The notes under the pieces were generated by a model that did no database searches, had not been told where the DNA came from, and worked only from the letters and a program-made list of their open reading frames with translations. Source: Daedaleopsis sinensis (Eukaryota > Basidiomycota > Agaricomycetes > Polyporales > Polyporaceae). From it: a DNA stretch of 64,000 bases. The stretch is from NCBI GenBank assembly GCA_033807695.1, contig CM066304.1, forward strand, positions 3,410,001-3,474,000, written 5' to 3'. Both the position numbers and the translations under genes were made by a program. Below, piece by piece: positions 1-9,625 of the stretch; within the stretch, counting starts at the first letter, position 1; each line of letters starts with the position of its first letter.

Positions 1-358
1 ATCGTCGAATCATGATCGCCTATACCTATACCGCCTATACCTATACTTAACCTTCCGTTGCAGGCCTCATCTCCAGCTCAAACCATCTGCTATATCCCAC
101 TACCCAGTGTGAGGTCAGGAGGACTCGAGGTCAGGTAAGAATGAGCTCCGCTCCTACCAATGAGAAATAGCTAGACGATCATGAATCGTGCTATATAGCA
201 TTGGCGCGAAGAACACAGGATGTTCATCATGCATCCCCACGGATGTCACGTTGAGAACCAACGGCGCGGACCTTGAACTTTGTGTGCCCGCGTACTTAGT
301 GACTGTCTCTCACCCCGCTGGATACAACATCCACTTGCTCCCAGAACGAGTCACCTAG
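1..358. other. Intergenic, no gene seen
   Basis: No open frame or recognisable motif is visible. This is the upstream flank of the 7-TM gene that starts at 359. The words 'tgtgaggtcagg' (about 109) and a second 'gaggtcagg' close behind recur near 20,250, so part of it may be old repeat DNA. Confidence 0.5.
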
Positions 359-2167
359 ATGAATATCTCACCAGAACGCATTCAAGTTGTGGACAACCCC
401 GGTCACTCCCCCAGTATTTTCACGCTGCCTAGTACATATCTCTTGCAGAGCTATCAAGACCTTTTGTGGACCCAATATGTTGTCGCCATTCTCTCCACGG
501 CTTGCTTTGGTGCGTTATACCCTCTCTGCTTAACTCTCATAAAGCCGCAGGCATGACTGTATTTCATGACTACTAGGGATATTCTCCGCGCTTGGGTCAT
601 TCTCCATGCTGGTGCTCGTGTGGGTCCTTCTCCTCTAGTCCCATGAATAACCGGGGACGACGCATATATGACTAACAGCTATTTACCATCTTGCAGCCGT
701 AGAGGGATTATGAGACGACCAACTATCATCCTCATGACGGCTATCTCCCTGATGTACATCTCCGCCGCCATAGACTGGGCTACACACCTCATCACCATCC
801 TAGGCATGCGCAATGTCTGGCAGGCATACATGGAGCAATTCCAGTGCCAACTAGCCCAGTTGTTTGAATATCTAGACCATTCCGAGTTCCCTTGGGTAGA
901 TACACCCACGTGCAGTTATGACAGCTATGGCCTCTCAGGAGCTATTCACGCCCTATCAGTCTGCGCGCCTACGATCATTCTAGCCGTCAATGTATGTGCT
1001 GCTGCCTGAATGCTGCGGAGCACTTGTCACTCATGCGGTTTTGTTTGCTAACACAGGTCATTCTCGGCGACGCGGTGGTATGGTGGCGGGTATTGGCGAT
1101 ATGGCCACGCAGCATGATCGTGCGTGCAACTTGCCTGATATCTCTGATGGCCACCTTCAGTGAGTACAGTCCACTACTAGTACCTGGTTTTACTCTCATG
1201 ATTACGATATTGACTTGGACTGCCCCCTCCTTCCGCTGGAAACCTTAGTTACGGCCCTCTTGGACGTGAATGATGCGTGTCCGGCGGCATCATTCGAAGC
1301 GTTATTTTACAACAGTGGCACCACACAGGTTCCGTCGGGTGCGCTCTTCCAGAAAAATCAGTTCGGTCTCTTGGCCTCCGTCCTCTCGCTCGCTTCAAAT
1401 CTCGTTGCCACTGCGCTCATCTGGATCAAGGCTTGGTGCGTACGTCTGTCTGCTGTCTTCCGGTCATCGAATGACAATGTCCGCTAACATAGGGAACACC
1501 GCAAATTAATTGCCAGCGTCAACCTAGGTCGAACCTCGCGCGTGGAGCGTGCTCTTGCCCTTCTCATTGAGTCGGGCGCAGTCTATTGTATTGTATGGGT
1601 ATGCATCTGGCACGACACCGGACTCATGGGAATCCGTACTGACTAGCTACTGCTGGTAGATGCTTGTCGTCATGTATCAAGTTTCATGGCAGATCGATGG
1701 TGATGCGTTCTCACCGCACATCCAGAGGATCACCTCCGCATTTCAATATTTTCTTGAGGGATGTCTGATTCCCATCGTGGTGTGTTTTACTCTCCAGTAT
1801 ACTACACACCAGGCTAAATTCTGAGAATCATTCTGCACTGATACAGGGAATGTATCCGACTGCCATTATCCTCCTCGTCGCGCTCAACAGGTCGCACTTC
1901 AGCGGTACAACCTTCCGAGTCGGAGATGGCATGGTGACCGCAGGGACTACTCTTCCTATATCCTTCTGTCGTCCGATCTCGATTCATGATTCCGCCGAAG
2001 GTATCGAAGTAGAAGACGAGGAAAAGCGCTTCGTCCCTTCACGACTGCCACTCCTTCATTGGAATCTAACTACAGCAGAGCCACCAAATCCGTCTTCGAC
2101 TCTACAATCATCAACTCTACAATCATCACGTCCTAGACACCGTAGATTCACGGTTGCATCAATATAG
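359..2167 (+). CDS. Seven-transmembrane orphan protein of the basidiomycete type
   Basis: This is probably a plasma-membrane protein of unknown ligand or function. I read about eight exons: 359-510, a short one near 575-618, 697-991, 1057-1159, 1249-about 1434, about 1493-1595, about 1660-1775 and about 1847-2167, with GT-AG introns of 50-80 nt. The spliced product has about seven hydrophobic segments. Its signature strings ('RVERALALLIESGAVYCIVW', then 'GMYPTAIILLVALNRS') are typical of a large 7-TM family found in many copies in Agaricomycetes genomes. The tail after the last membrane segment is short, polar and Ser/Pro-rich. The start at 359 gives a short extracellular N-terminus before the first membrane helix. 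No frame-disrupting lesion was seen. The family call is from pattern memory; some exon edges are uncertain. Confidence 0.7.
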
Positions 2168-2267
2168 ACACTGCGAGGGCTTACTTAGACTGACTACCGA
2201 CCGGTCCATGCGCCGACCGCTGTAATAGGATGTGACATGTCTGAAGTGTATAGAACTTGAAAGTGGA

Positions 2268-2710
2268 CTTCGCGCGTACTGGAGTACGGTAGCGTCGCAC
2301 GAATTAGGGAACTAAGACGCCGGCAGACTAAGTATTCAAGCTTCAAGTACCGCTTCTCGTCACGGTCTCGCTTAGCTTAGCTCTCGACCTAAGTTGTCCG
2401 TCACCAACCAACACCAACCTTCTCGTCCCCCATATCAATATCATTCAGACTCTGCTATCGTTCTCGCCCGACTTCCGTTTCTCGAATTTCGACCTTCCAC
2501 TCTCGATCTTCATCAGACGCACGGCTTTTGACATCGACTCGGACCGGTCACCGCGCACTCTCTCGTTCACTCTCTCTCTCTCAGCCCGCTCGTTCCGCCC
2601 TCCATCCTCACCTCACTCACGACACACACGTGTACCCACCTCTCTGACTTTCCTCGTGAGCACCTTGCTGAACCTTCAAACCTTCGACCGAGGCATTGCC
2701 GGAGCCTCTG
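2268..2710. repeat. Dispersed repeat, composite of the two ends of the 9.6 kb block
   Basis: The left part (about 2268-2385, with 'ttcgcgcgtact') aligns at roughly 70 percent by eye with 11,598-11,690. The right part (about 2560-2710, with 'cacctctctgact') aligns with 20,570-20,720. Both are in the same orientation. The two parts are adjacent here but about 9 kb apart around the Plavaka block. The simplest reading is an old, internally deleted relative of that block. The intervening stretch is CT-rich with 'tctctctctc' runs. No gene was found between 2168 and 2845. Confidence 0.45.
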
Positions 2711-2845
2711 AGGTCATCGTTTATCAACCCTAAACCGACTGAATGCAAGAGGAGAAATCAGCAGTCACAATTAATGTCTCCGGTACACATCACATCTCAA
2801 GGCATCTAAGCGCATATTACAGTACATCTAATGACTATGGTACAT

Positions 2846-3577
2846 CTAAGCTCCCTGCCGTCTCCTGAACATCACCTTGCCCTTGAGGTTCGGATTGACA
2901 CCCATCATGAAGAAGAAGTTTGGAGGACGCTTGCCTTCTTCCACAAACTTGATGTCATAGTTGAGTACAAGGTGCGCAAGGATGGCCTTGAGCACACCCG
3001 AGGCGAAGAACCGTCCCGGACTGCACCATGAAAAGACAGTTCAGTCACAGTCAGAGCCTGCAGTGTGCTCGAACACATACCATGCATTCCGTCCGTGCCC
3101 GAACGCAAGCCAATCCAAGGACGTGTTCGAGAATTGATGAGATGTGCTGTGCTCGTGCTGCTCGCGCAGATGCGCGAATCGGAACGCGTCGAACACGTCC
3201 GTTCGCGCGTACTTCTCCTCGTCGTGGTGGATTGCGGAGGCGGGCGCGGCAACCATGGTACCCTTGGGGATCTTCATCCCGTCGACCAGCGTGATGTCCG
3301 TTATGGCCTTGCGAAACACCGAGACTTGAGAGGCATGGTCAGTTATGAATCTAGGGTGGGACTATTGCTGAAGAAACGCACGGAATGTCAGGGCGTTCCA
3401 ACGGTGCGACTCCTTGACAAAGCTATCTATCTTCCGCATCTTGTTCATCCCAGCCTTCGTCCATCAATCAGAGCAGTGAAAGGTACATACCGGGCTCAGG
3501 CGCCACTTCAGCAAGGAGACAACGGCTACAACAACAAGGAAAGATGCACATACAACGAGCTGCAAAGATAGTTCCAT
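2846..3577 (-). pseudogene. Internally deleted cytochrome P450
   Basis: Both ends of a P450 are present but the middle is missing. The ATG at 3577 starts an N-terminal membrane anchor (MELSLQLVVCASFLVVVAVV). The next exon jumps straight to the K-helix region (IDSFVKESHRW). Then come ITLVDGMKIPKG, the meander (HHDEEKY, DVFDAFRFAHLRE), the heme loop and a normal C-terminus. The Cys of the heme loop is split by an intron: 'gca tg' joins 't ccg gga' to give FGHGRNACPGRFFA. Splice sites are all usable, so a product of roughly 190 residues could be made, against about 500 for a full P450. Substrate-recognition regions and the I-helix (oxygen activation) are absent, so monooxygenase activity is not expected. 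Most similar in wording to Agaricomycete secondary-metabolism P450s. Confidence 0.75.
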
Positions 3578-4116
3578 GGTGCTGAGACCTTGCTGGAAAT
3601 GTCTTGTTCACTTCCCTCAGCAGCGGATACCTTATATCATCCGGAATAAGTGGAAACATAACTATAGCGAACACGCTTGGCATGTTCTGGACGCGTTTGG
3701 GGCATTGGGCATGGTAAGAGTACACCAGAATGCCGTTATCACCACCGGCACCGACGACAATCCCGTTGTTTCATCCGGACTGACCACATCTTCAATTTCC
3801 CTAAGTAGAACTTATTGTACGTACTTTTGATCACGCGCAGCAGCCGCTCGTTTGCTTTGGCTCGCCGAGGACGACATTATCATTCCATTTGAGACCTTCA
3901 CGACCGAACGTTTCGGCAGTCCATGCTCATTGCTCCTTGAGTTTGGGATCTGAGGCGTGAGGAAACGAGGAAGTCGACATAGAGGATAGGCGACACTCAC
4001 CCTGAGGCCGCCTCTGCCAGAGCAGCGACACTTCTTCGCCCCTGCCACTGCGCAGTACCAGGCTCCCAAGCTGCGTTGTGGCCCTGACTGATGCGACGTG
4101 ACGGTCGGAAGAAGGC
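3578..4116. other. No confident gene
   Basis: Several overlapping frames are open on both strands but none shows a recognisable domain. On the minus strand splice-like edges occur near 3830 and 4003, so it could be the remains of a gene into which the MITE at 4125 inserted. Confidence 0.35.
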
Positions 4117-4124
4117 GGCTGTGG
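4117..4124. repeat. Target-site duplication, left copy
   Basis: The bases 'ggctgtgg' directly before the MITE are repeated at 4498-4505 directly after it. Confidence 0.85.
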
Positions 4125-4497
4125 AGGACCCCCGACAATAGCGCCAAAATGCCTGATCCGCAAAAAAAATCTTGCGGCCCAAATGTCCGAGACACCAGGC
4201 ATACTTTGAGAGCCCGTTTGTCCGGAAAAACACCAGGCATCAGGCCAAAAATTTCTCAAAATAGGGGGGTAACCTCGTTTCGGCGCGCGGCGCCTCCGGC
4301 GCCTGCGATATTTCGGGCGTCGGCGCGGGCGACTACGGTCCAAACGCCATTTTGGGCGACTTTTGGTCGGATTTTTCCTCAGGCCTCAGCCCGCCGACAG
4401 GCCAAATCACGTCCGAAAAAATCAGGCATCGGGGGCTCCAGAGGGCCCCAAATGTCCGAAATCGCCTCAGGCATTTGGCGCTATTGTCGGGGGTCCT
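4125..4497. mobile_element. 373-bp MITE with perfect 24-bp terminal inverted repeats (hAT-like)
   Basis: The left end reads 'aggacccccgacaatagcgc' from 4125. The right end is its exact reverse complement ending at 4497; 24 terminal bases match, and after one indel the match continues. The 8 bases outside each end are identical ('ggctgtgg' at 4117-4124 and 4498-4505), which is a target-site duplication. An 8-bp duplication with short inverted termini is the hallmark of the hAT superfamily (P elements also make 8 bp). There is no transposase inside; the interior is GC-rich and palindromic. It needs a transposase from elsewhere in the genome. Confidence 0.9.
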
Positions 4498-4505
4498 GGC
4501 TGTGG
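4498..4505. repeat. Target-site duplication, right copy
   Basis: The bases 'ggctgtgg' directly after the MITE match 4117-4124. Perfect identity suggests the insertion is not ancient. Confidence 0.85.
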
Positions 4506-4663
4506 TCGCAGCTGTTCAGTGCCTGCCTGTGCCTGCCCTCACTCGAACCCGCGCTCTTTCTCAAAAGATATTTGCGTACATATACTCACAAACCCGCTCA
4601 AGATTGTGATTGTTGCCAGAACCCGCCATCCGTGGTGTCACGTCGATGATGTCGGTCGATGAA

Positions 4664-5598
4664 GAGTTCAGGAACATCGCCAGGCAATCGGTGGATCGTT
4701 GGATGTGCAGCCCCTCGCCGGCTCGGCCATCCTCATAAGTAGGGGGACGATGTCCACGGGCACGCGCAAGCAAGTCAGCTTATAGCCCAGTCGCGCGACG
4801 TCGCATACACCAGCCAGCGTCGGTCGGTCCTAATTCAGGAGGAGCCACTGCGAGCCTCTTCTATCCCGGGACGCCAATTCCGGAGTGCGTCATGTCGGTC
4901 AGGTCAGATGGGGGGCGGATACCGGACATCAGGGCATCACGAGATGGACAGCTTGGATCTGATACTTACTTGATGGATTTGAGGGCGGCCGGCGAAAAGA
5001 AGCGGGAGGGCCGCGACGAGATGTCGCCTGCGAGTAATCCGGCGACTGCATGAGTTGGCTCAGCTTGAGCTCCTCGAGGCTGTCGGGTAGCGCCGCACAA
5101 ATGGACAGCGTGCCTGAGCGTCCCCGTGTGGACTCGTTCGTTCGCCGCAGGCTGGGCGTTCATCCAAGACTCCTGCAGGCGTCTGAGCGCGCTCGCCGGG
5201 ACGACCACAGGCGCGAGTAACTCCAAGTCGGGGAACCTCCGCCGAGATCGAGAGCAGCGAACCCACGGGACGCGCAGAGTGGTGACCGCCGCGAGGGAGC
5301 GGAGCATCGTGCTGTGTAGAACCGCTTCGGCGTGCATAATAAGGGTGCACGTGGAGATATCCTCGGGCGTGCTTCCAGATGGTCGAAATGAGATGCGGAG
5401 CTCTTCGATCGGTGCCGGTGTATCCGGAGACATCGCTGTGACAGATACCGTCGAGGTTGGAGTCGGCGCGGAGGCGGTGCAGATGAGGCGAGAGAGGAGT
5501 CTCGTCGAGCGGGTGTGCAAGCGCATCCGAAAGAGACGGGGTGAGGCTGAACGTATGAGAATACCTCGATGAGGATGTCCTTGCGACAAGATCGCCAC
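4664..5598 (-). pseudogene. Decayed F-box / leucine-rich-like gene (tentative)
   Basis: Near 5598 one frame reads 'RKDILIEVFSYV', which looks like the start of an F-box. The leucine-rich continuation (LHSTMLRSLAAVTTLRVPW, then FPDLELLAPVVVPASALRRL) lies in a different frame that stays open from about 5590 to 4966. A third frame gives 'LPDSLEELKLSQL' near 5090, also leucine-rich in style. A good donor (gtaagt) follows at about 4968, and the next exon could read 'LGYKLTCLRVPVDIVPLL' with a stop near 4664. Good segments spread over three frames suggest a frameshifted gene. F-box/leucine-rich proteins are substrate adaptors of SCF ubiquitin ligases and are very numerous in Agaricomycetes. The assignment is weak. 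Confidence 0.3.
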
Positions 5599-5984
5599 AT
5601 GGAGCGAGTCTTAGAAATTCGGGTTCGTCAGTACCAGTGCATGCTGAGCGCGGGGCATTAAAGTACTCACGTAGGTACTTAGCTCGTCGCTGCAGATACT
5701 CAGTGTAAGGAAGAATTAACTCTCATGAGATGAGGAGCGACCTGGAGGCTGGAGCGATCGTTCACCCGATCTAGCGCACGCATGGTCCTCCAACTTCGAA
5801 ATCTGAGCGAAGAGCAGTGAATAGCACACCGCCAGAGAAGAGAACAAAGCTGTACTATGACACTCCTGAGATATACGACCGGATAAAAAGGAATGCTATT
5901 TCAGTCTGATCAACTTGAGTGACGATCCTGAACGGGAGCACGACAGTCAGCGGTTGTACGCAAGAGATTCAGAAGCACGAGAGC
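5599..5984. other. Intergenic, nothing recognised
   Basis: Short frames only; no motif or repeat structure seen. Confidence 0.5.
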
Positions 5985-6546
5985 TCAGGAACGTACTGAT
6001 GTGCTTGTGTGCGCAGGGGGTGGAGGTAGAGGGCCTTGCGCCGGTAACGACCCACCGGGTGCAGATTCTGGGAGGTCCTCCTTGACACCGGGTTCGGCAC
6101 TATAGCTAGGAAGCTTCCCCGAGAATGGATACGGATACGGAGGTGGAGGCGAGGCCAGTTGAGCTTGTAGCTCTTCTCCGAGATGTGCAGGTCGCCATGG
6201 CGCGGGCGGATGAGCCGCGGGTGTGACGTACGAAGGAGAGCCAGGGTAGCTGTCATATGGCTGGCGCCGCGCGATGGCTATAGACCCGGATTGATATGAT
6301 GGGAGCAGGCGAGCGCGTCGGCGGCGGAATCCCACGAGAGAGACCACGAGTAGGACTATGCAGAAGACTATGACGATATCTGTGAGCTTGTCGATAATTG
6401 AAAGAATGCAAGACGAACGCACCTAACACAATCCCAGTGATGACCCTTCCTGGACTGTACGCGTCGCCGTCGAACAAGTCTGCTGCGACAGGTACTGCCA
6501 AACATAACACGATTGGCGTGAATTGCCAGAAATTTGAGTGTGCCAT
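5985..6546 (-). CDS. Small single-pass membrane protein with proline-rich tail
   Basis: Two exons: 6546-6423 and 6379-5985, separated by a 43-nt GT-AG intron whose removal creates a continuous frame (VITGIVLG-D-IVIVFCIV). The product is about 170 residues. It has a signal peptide (FTPIVLCLAVPVAA), a very short lumenal part, one transmembrane helix (IVIVFCIVLLVVSLVGF) followed by a basic stop-transfer run (RRRRAR), and a cytosolic tail rich in Pro, Ser and Tyr (PPPPYPYP, SYVTPAAHPPAP). Tails of this kind offer PY-type motifs that WW-domain proteins can bind. I do not recognise the family. It is divergently transcribed from the similarly built gene at 6865, across a 318-bp gap. Confidence 0.6.
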
Positions 6547-6864
6547 GGTAGTGGTCCCTGTGCGAGAGTGCAAGGCGTGGGTGGGACGGAACGAAATAGG
6601 ACAGCCGCCCAGCCCGACGTAACTGTCTCCTCCGGCCGGCGGCTGACATTCAAAAGTGTGACGTCACACGAACCGGACCTTTCGGTAGCGTTGGGCGCTT
6701 GTCTGGAGCGGGGCACTACTCTGGGGCAGTCTGGGCACCACAACGACGGAGGTGGGGCGGATGGAGTGTCGACCGTACGTATGCGATGACCTACTTAGCA
6801 CAACCCTTCCGATCTCATAAAACTCAAACTCACCTCAATCGCGGTCCCCCACCTTTGTTCCAAC
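6547..6864. promoter_or_regulatory. Shared bidirectional promoter region
   Basis: A 318-bp gap separates the start codons of two divergent membrane-protein genes. No clear TATA box is visible. The gap holds 'gtgacgtcacac' (about 6658), which contains a palindromic TGACGTCA, the consensus for CREB/ATF-type bZIP factors. Regulation by such a factor is inference. Confidence 0.45.
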
Positions 6865-7460
6865 ATGTCTCCGCGTAGTAGCCCCGCCTTTACCGCCCTC
6901 GCCCTGTCCCTCGCCGGCGTCGTCGCTGCCCAGATTTCGCCCGCCTCCAATAGAACTCATCGTGCCGCTAGGATCGCGGGAGGCGCCATAGCGGGAATCG
7001 CCATCGGTACGTCTCGCGTGTCCGTAGTGATAGTGGTGACCGAGCTGACCGTGCGCTGGGCCTCGCGAACTGCAGGGTGTGCCGTGCTTGCCCTCCTTTT
7101 CCTCCTCTGTCTCTGCCTCTGCCTCCGCAGGCGACGCGCCCGCGGCGCAGGCGCGACCGGCAACGGAGTAGGCACCGTCGGGTCCGTCGGCGGCTTCAGT
7201 CCCTTCGGCGGCCGCCGACAGCAGCAAGGCAACCTTGGTGCGCAGGAGGCGGGATACGGCGCGGGTCCCCAGGGCGCGTGGAACAACAACAACGTAAACG
7301 CGACTGGTGGGCAACATTACCAGCCTCCCCCGGGCGCGCCACCGTCTGCGCCACAACCTGGCGGATTCATTCAGGTCAGTGAAGGCGTCGTTCTGCGTGG
7401 TTGCTGTTCTTACCTTGCGACTTTCAGCCCCCTACGGACGCGCATACCCGTCCGTACTAG
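6865..7460 (+). CDS. Small single-pass membrane protein with Gly/Pro-rich tail
   Basis: The ATG at 6865 opens a signal peptide (FTALALSLAGVVAA) followed by a short NRT-containing ectodomain. A glycine-rich membrane entry (IAGGAIAGIAI) is interrupted by a 66-nt intron (gtacgt to ctgcag) and continues as a membrane helix (CAVLALLFLLCLCLCL) with a basic RRRRAR anchor. The cytosolic tail is Gly/Gln/Pro-rich (YQPPPGAPPSAPQPGGF). A second intron (7375-7427) precedes a final exon ending at 7460. Because the first intron is a multiple of three with no stop, a retained-intron form would also be readable. The design matches the divergent neighbour at 5985-6546, so they may be old paralogs or partners. 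Family not recognised. Confidence 0.6.
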
Positions 7461-8362
7461 TGGACGCGTACGGCGGTGTCTAGCTGTGATATCGGACAGG
7501 ACGATTTGCAGGATTAACTTACTTCTACGGGCGGATACTATTCACGATGTCGCGCACTTGCTGCGTTGCCCATTTGTATGACTATTATGGACAGAGAGCG
7601 CGGATCCTGTATGGAACTTCCAAAACTACGTCGGACTGAAATGTATCAGACTCACCTCGCTGTATGCGTAACTTCCCGTGCATAATCTCTGCACTGGGTA
7701 TGAGTGCTACGTGTAATTCTCAAGGGACCCTCTCTTGTCTTGAAGGGCTTCACACCTCGGCCACGCATCGATAGCCAAGATTCAGCCCAAGAACTTAATA
7801 TGCGGATGTTGACGAGATAGAGAGCGTTGCCAACAGAAAACGACTCGTAGCGTAGAGTAGCGTAGAGCGCGTAAAGTTCTGTAAAGTCGGTGACGTGTGC
7901 TGAGATAAGCACGAGGTTTGCGGGGCTCTCGCACCGTCACCGAGACGCACGCACCGGATCTTTTCGACAACGACGATGGAACCATCCGTTATGATCTGGT
8001 ATTAGAGACGACTATGTCGGTGGGTGGTAAGTGGAGGTTGTCGCTATAAGGTCACTCAGGCTGATAGTCCGCCATTAAATATAGGGGATAGAACACTGTT
8101 AACCTTGATTCATAGCCCTGTCTGAATATGTGTCCGGTAATGTTCAACGGTTCACCAAGTCGTACAGTGACATGTTCCAGTCATAGTATTCGACCCGCAA
8201 GGCAATAGGATGCGTGTTCCCCGCTTCAACCACGACACCGGCTTAGCTGGCGCTGCTGAGTTCAATGTGATCTTAAAGGACTCGTCGATGGGCAATCGAC
8301 ATCCTTCAACTCCTCACCTGAAGCTCCCTCATTCCCTCCGATCTCCCGTTACCAAAGGCTAG
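7461..8362. other. Intergenic, including upstream region of the Cys-rich pseudogene
   Basis: No gene seen. From about 8270 the sequence ('gatcttaaaggactcgtcga') resembles the promoters of the other Cys-rich copies at 21,455, 37,435 and 41,105. The usual CATAAAAG-like TATA word is altered here. Confidence 0.5.
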
Positions 8363-8840
8363 ATGCCAAAGCTTTCGGCCGTTGTCTCTGTCAATGTCAT
8401 TGTGATTGCCATGGCCGTAGTACAAGCTTCAAGGCGCTACGCTATCCGAACGCTGTGAGTCTTTCCGACATCCTCTTTCAAGTGATCCTGACTAACCTGC
8501 GCACTGCCATCACAATCGGCTGCGAACGTCGACGACTGCATCAAGGCTGTCCAAAAGATCCACTCTACCTGTAACCAGACCAACTTGCGTATTGCATGAC
8601 GCTCGTCACCGTCGGCACATGCAAGGTCGATGCGTGCGGCGCGTCGCTCTCGAGGCTCCTGCACGGCCCTGACTGCAACGGGTACCTCCAGAGCATCCTG
8701 AACAGCTGCCAAAGCGGCGGCCGCGTCGGCGGGAGACTCTAGACTCTATCCCGATACGTGCAACGTCAACTACTTCAAAAACAGACCCTAAGGCAACCAG
8801 TGACAAGTTTCGCTCCCACCTGCAGATCTCGCACAGCTAA
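8363..8840 (+). pseudogene. Cys-rich secreted protein, pseudogene copy
   Basis: Homologous to the intact genes at 21,551, 37,341 and 41,003. The signal-peptide exon (MPKLSAVVSV, IVIAMAVVQAS) is recognisable. Three lesions are visible. The intron acceptor that is 'cgcag' in the intact copies is 'aatcgg' here. A one-base loss near 8594 shifts the frame before MTLVTVGTCKVDACG. A 7-bp tandem duplication ('gactcta' at 8735-8741 and 8742-8748) creates a TAG in place of GGRLYP. The downstream block (HSTYTFKN-like remains and the terminal LQISHS) is still traceable. It is the outermost Cys-rich copy of the left arm of the inverted duplication and corresponds in position to the intact gene at 40,496-41,003. 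Confidence 0.8.
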
Positions 8841-9527
8841 GTCGGTATGCCGCGTTTCGTTGATATATTCGTTGCTACATGTCCTCATCGCGGGATCAGT
8901 TACAGCCTCAGGAGACATCGTGGATCATATATCATCGCTAGCGCTAGCTTGAAGTAGAAACGATGCAACCACTGACGCGTTCCTCCTCGTCATGCTCATG
9001 TGGTCTGAAGATTAATGAAGTGTCGGCCATCTGGCACTGGCAGTGCGATTCAACATACCAGCACACGGGACCCCCGAGGGGCCTTCGAGTGGGCTGTTTA
9101 TTGGAGTCGCGTTGTCAGCATGTGCTTTCGTGCCGGCGAGTCGTCACGGTCACGGCCTGGAACTGAATTCAAATAGCACTCAATCGGCACTCAAGTCGTG
9201 TTTTGAAGGATGAGTAAAGCTGAATAAGGTCACTGAAGACGGGCTTGGCCATCAGCTGGAGGCAGATGCGACTGTCATGATCTCACGTCAGCAGGTGAGC
9301 AGAAGTGAGGAAGGTGAGTCCACAGGCTCCGGCAGTGCCACTGGTATACTTACGCGGCGTCCAGGAATGGTTACATGAAGCGTCCACACCACGCAGTCAC
9401 TACGCAGTCCGAGGATTGGCCTACACTGGCCCACTTCTACTAAATGCGACAGAGACGGACAACTACGTCCTTGCCATACCACTTACGCAACCCACTCGCC
9501 GCCGCAGCTCGCACTCCGATAGTTGCA
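8841..9527. other. Intergenic spacer of the left duplication arm
   Basis: No gene. It aligns in patches, inverted, with about 39,860-40,440: 'cagcctcaggagaca' near 8906 has its counterpart near 40,410. The arms are more diverged here than in the inner part. Confidence 0.5.
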
Positions 9528-9533
9528 TATAAA
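9528..9533 (+). promoter_or_regulatory. TATA box of reductase copy 1
   Basis: The word 'gcatataaagc' lies 98 bp before the start codon. It is conserved at 39,710-39,715 in the inverted copy although the sequence further upstream differs. Confidence 0.6.
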
Positions 9534-9625
9534 GCCCAGCGCGGTTGCAGCGACGATGGCCCCACACATCCTTCTACATCTGTCCCTCTACAAACCACAC
9601 ATCTGCACCACCAATACTTATCGCA

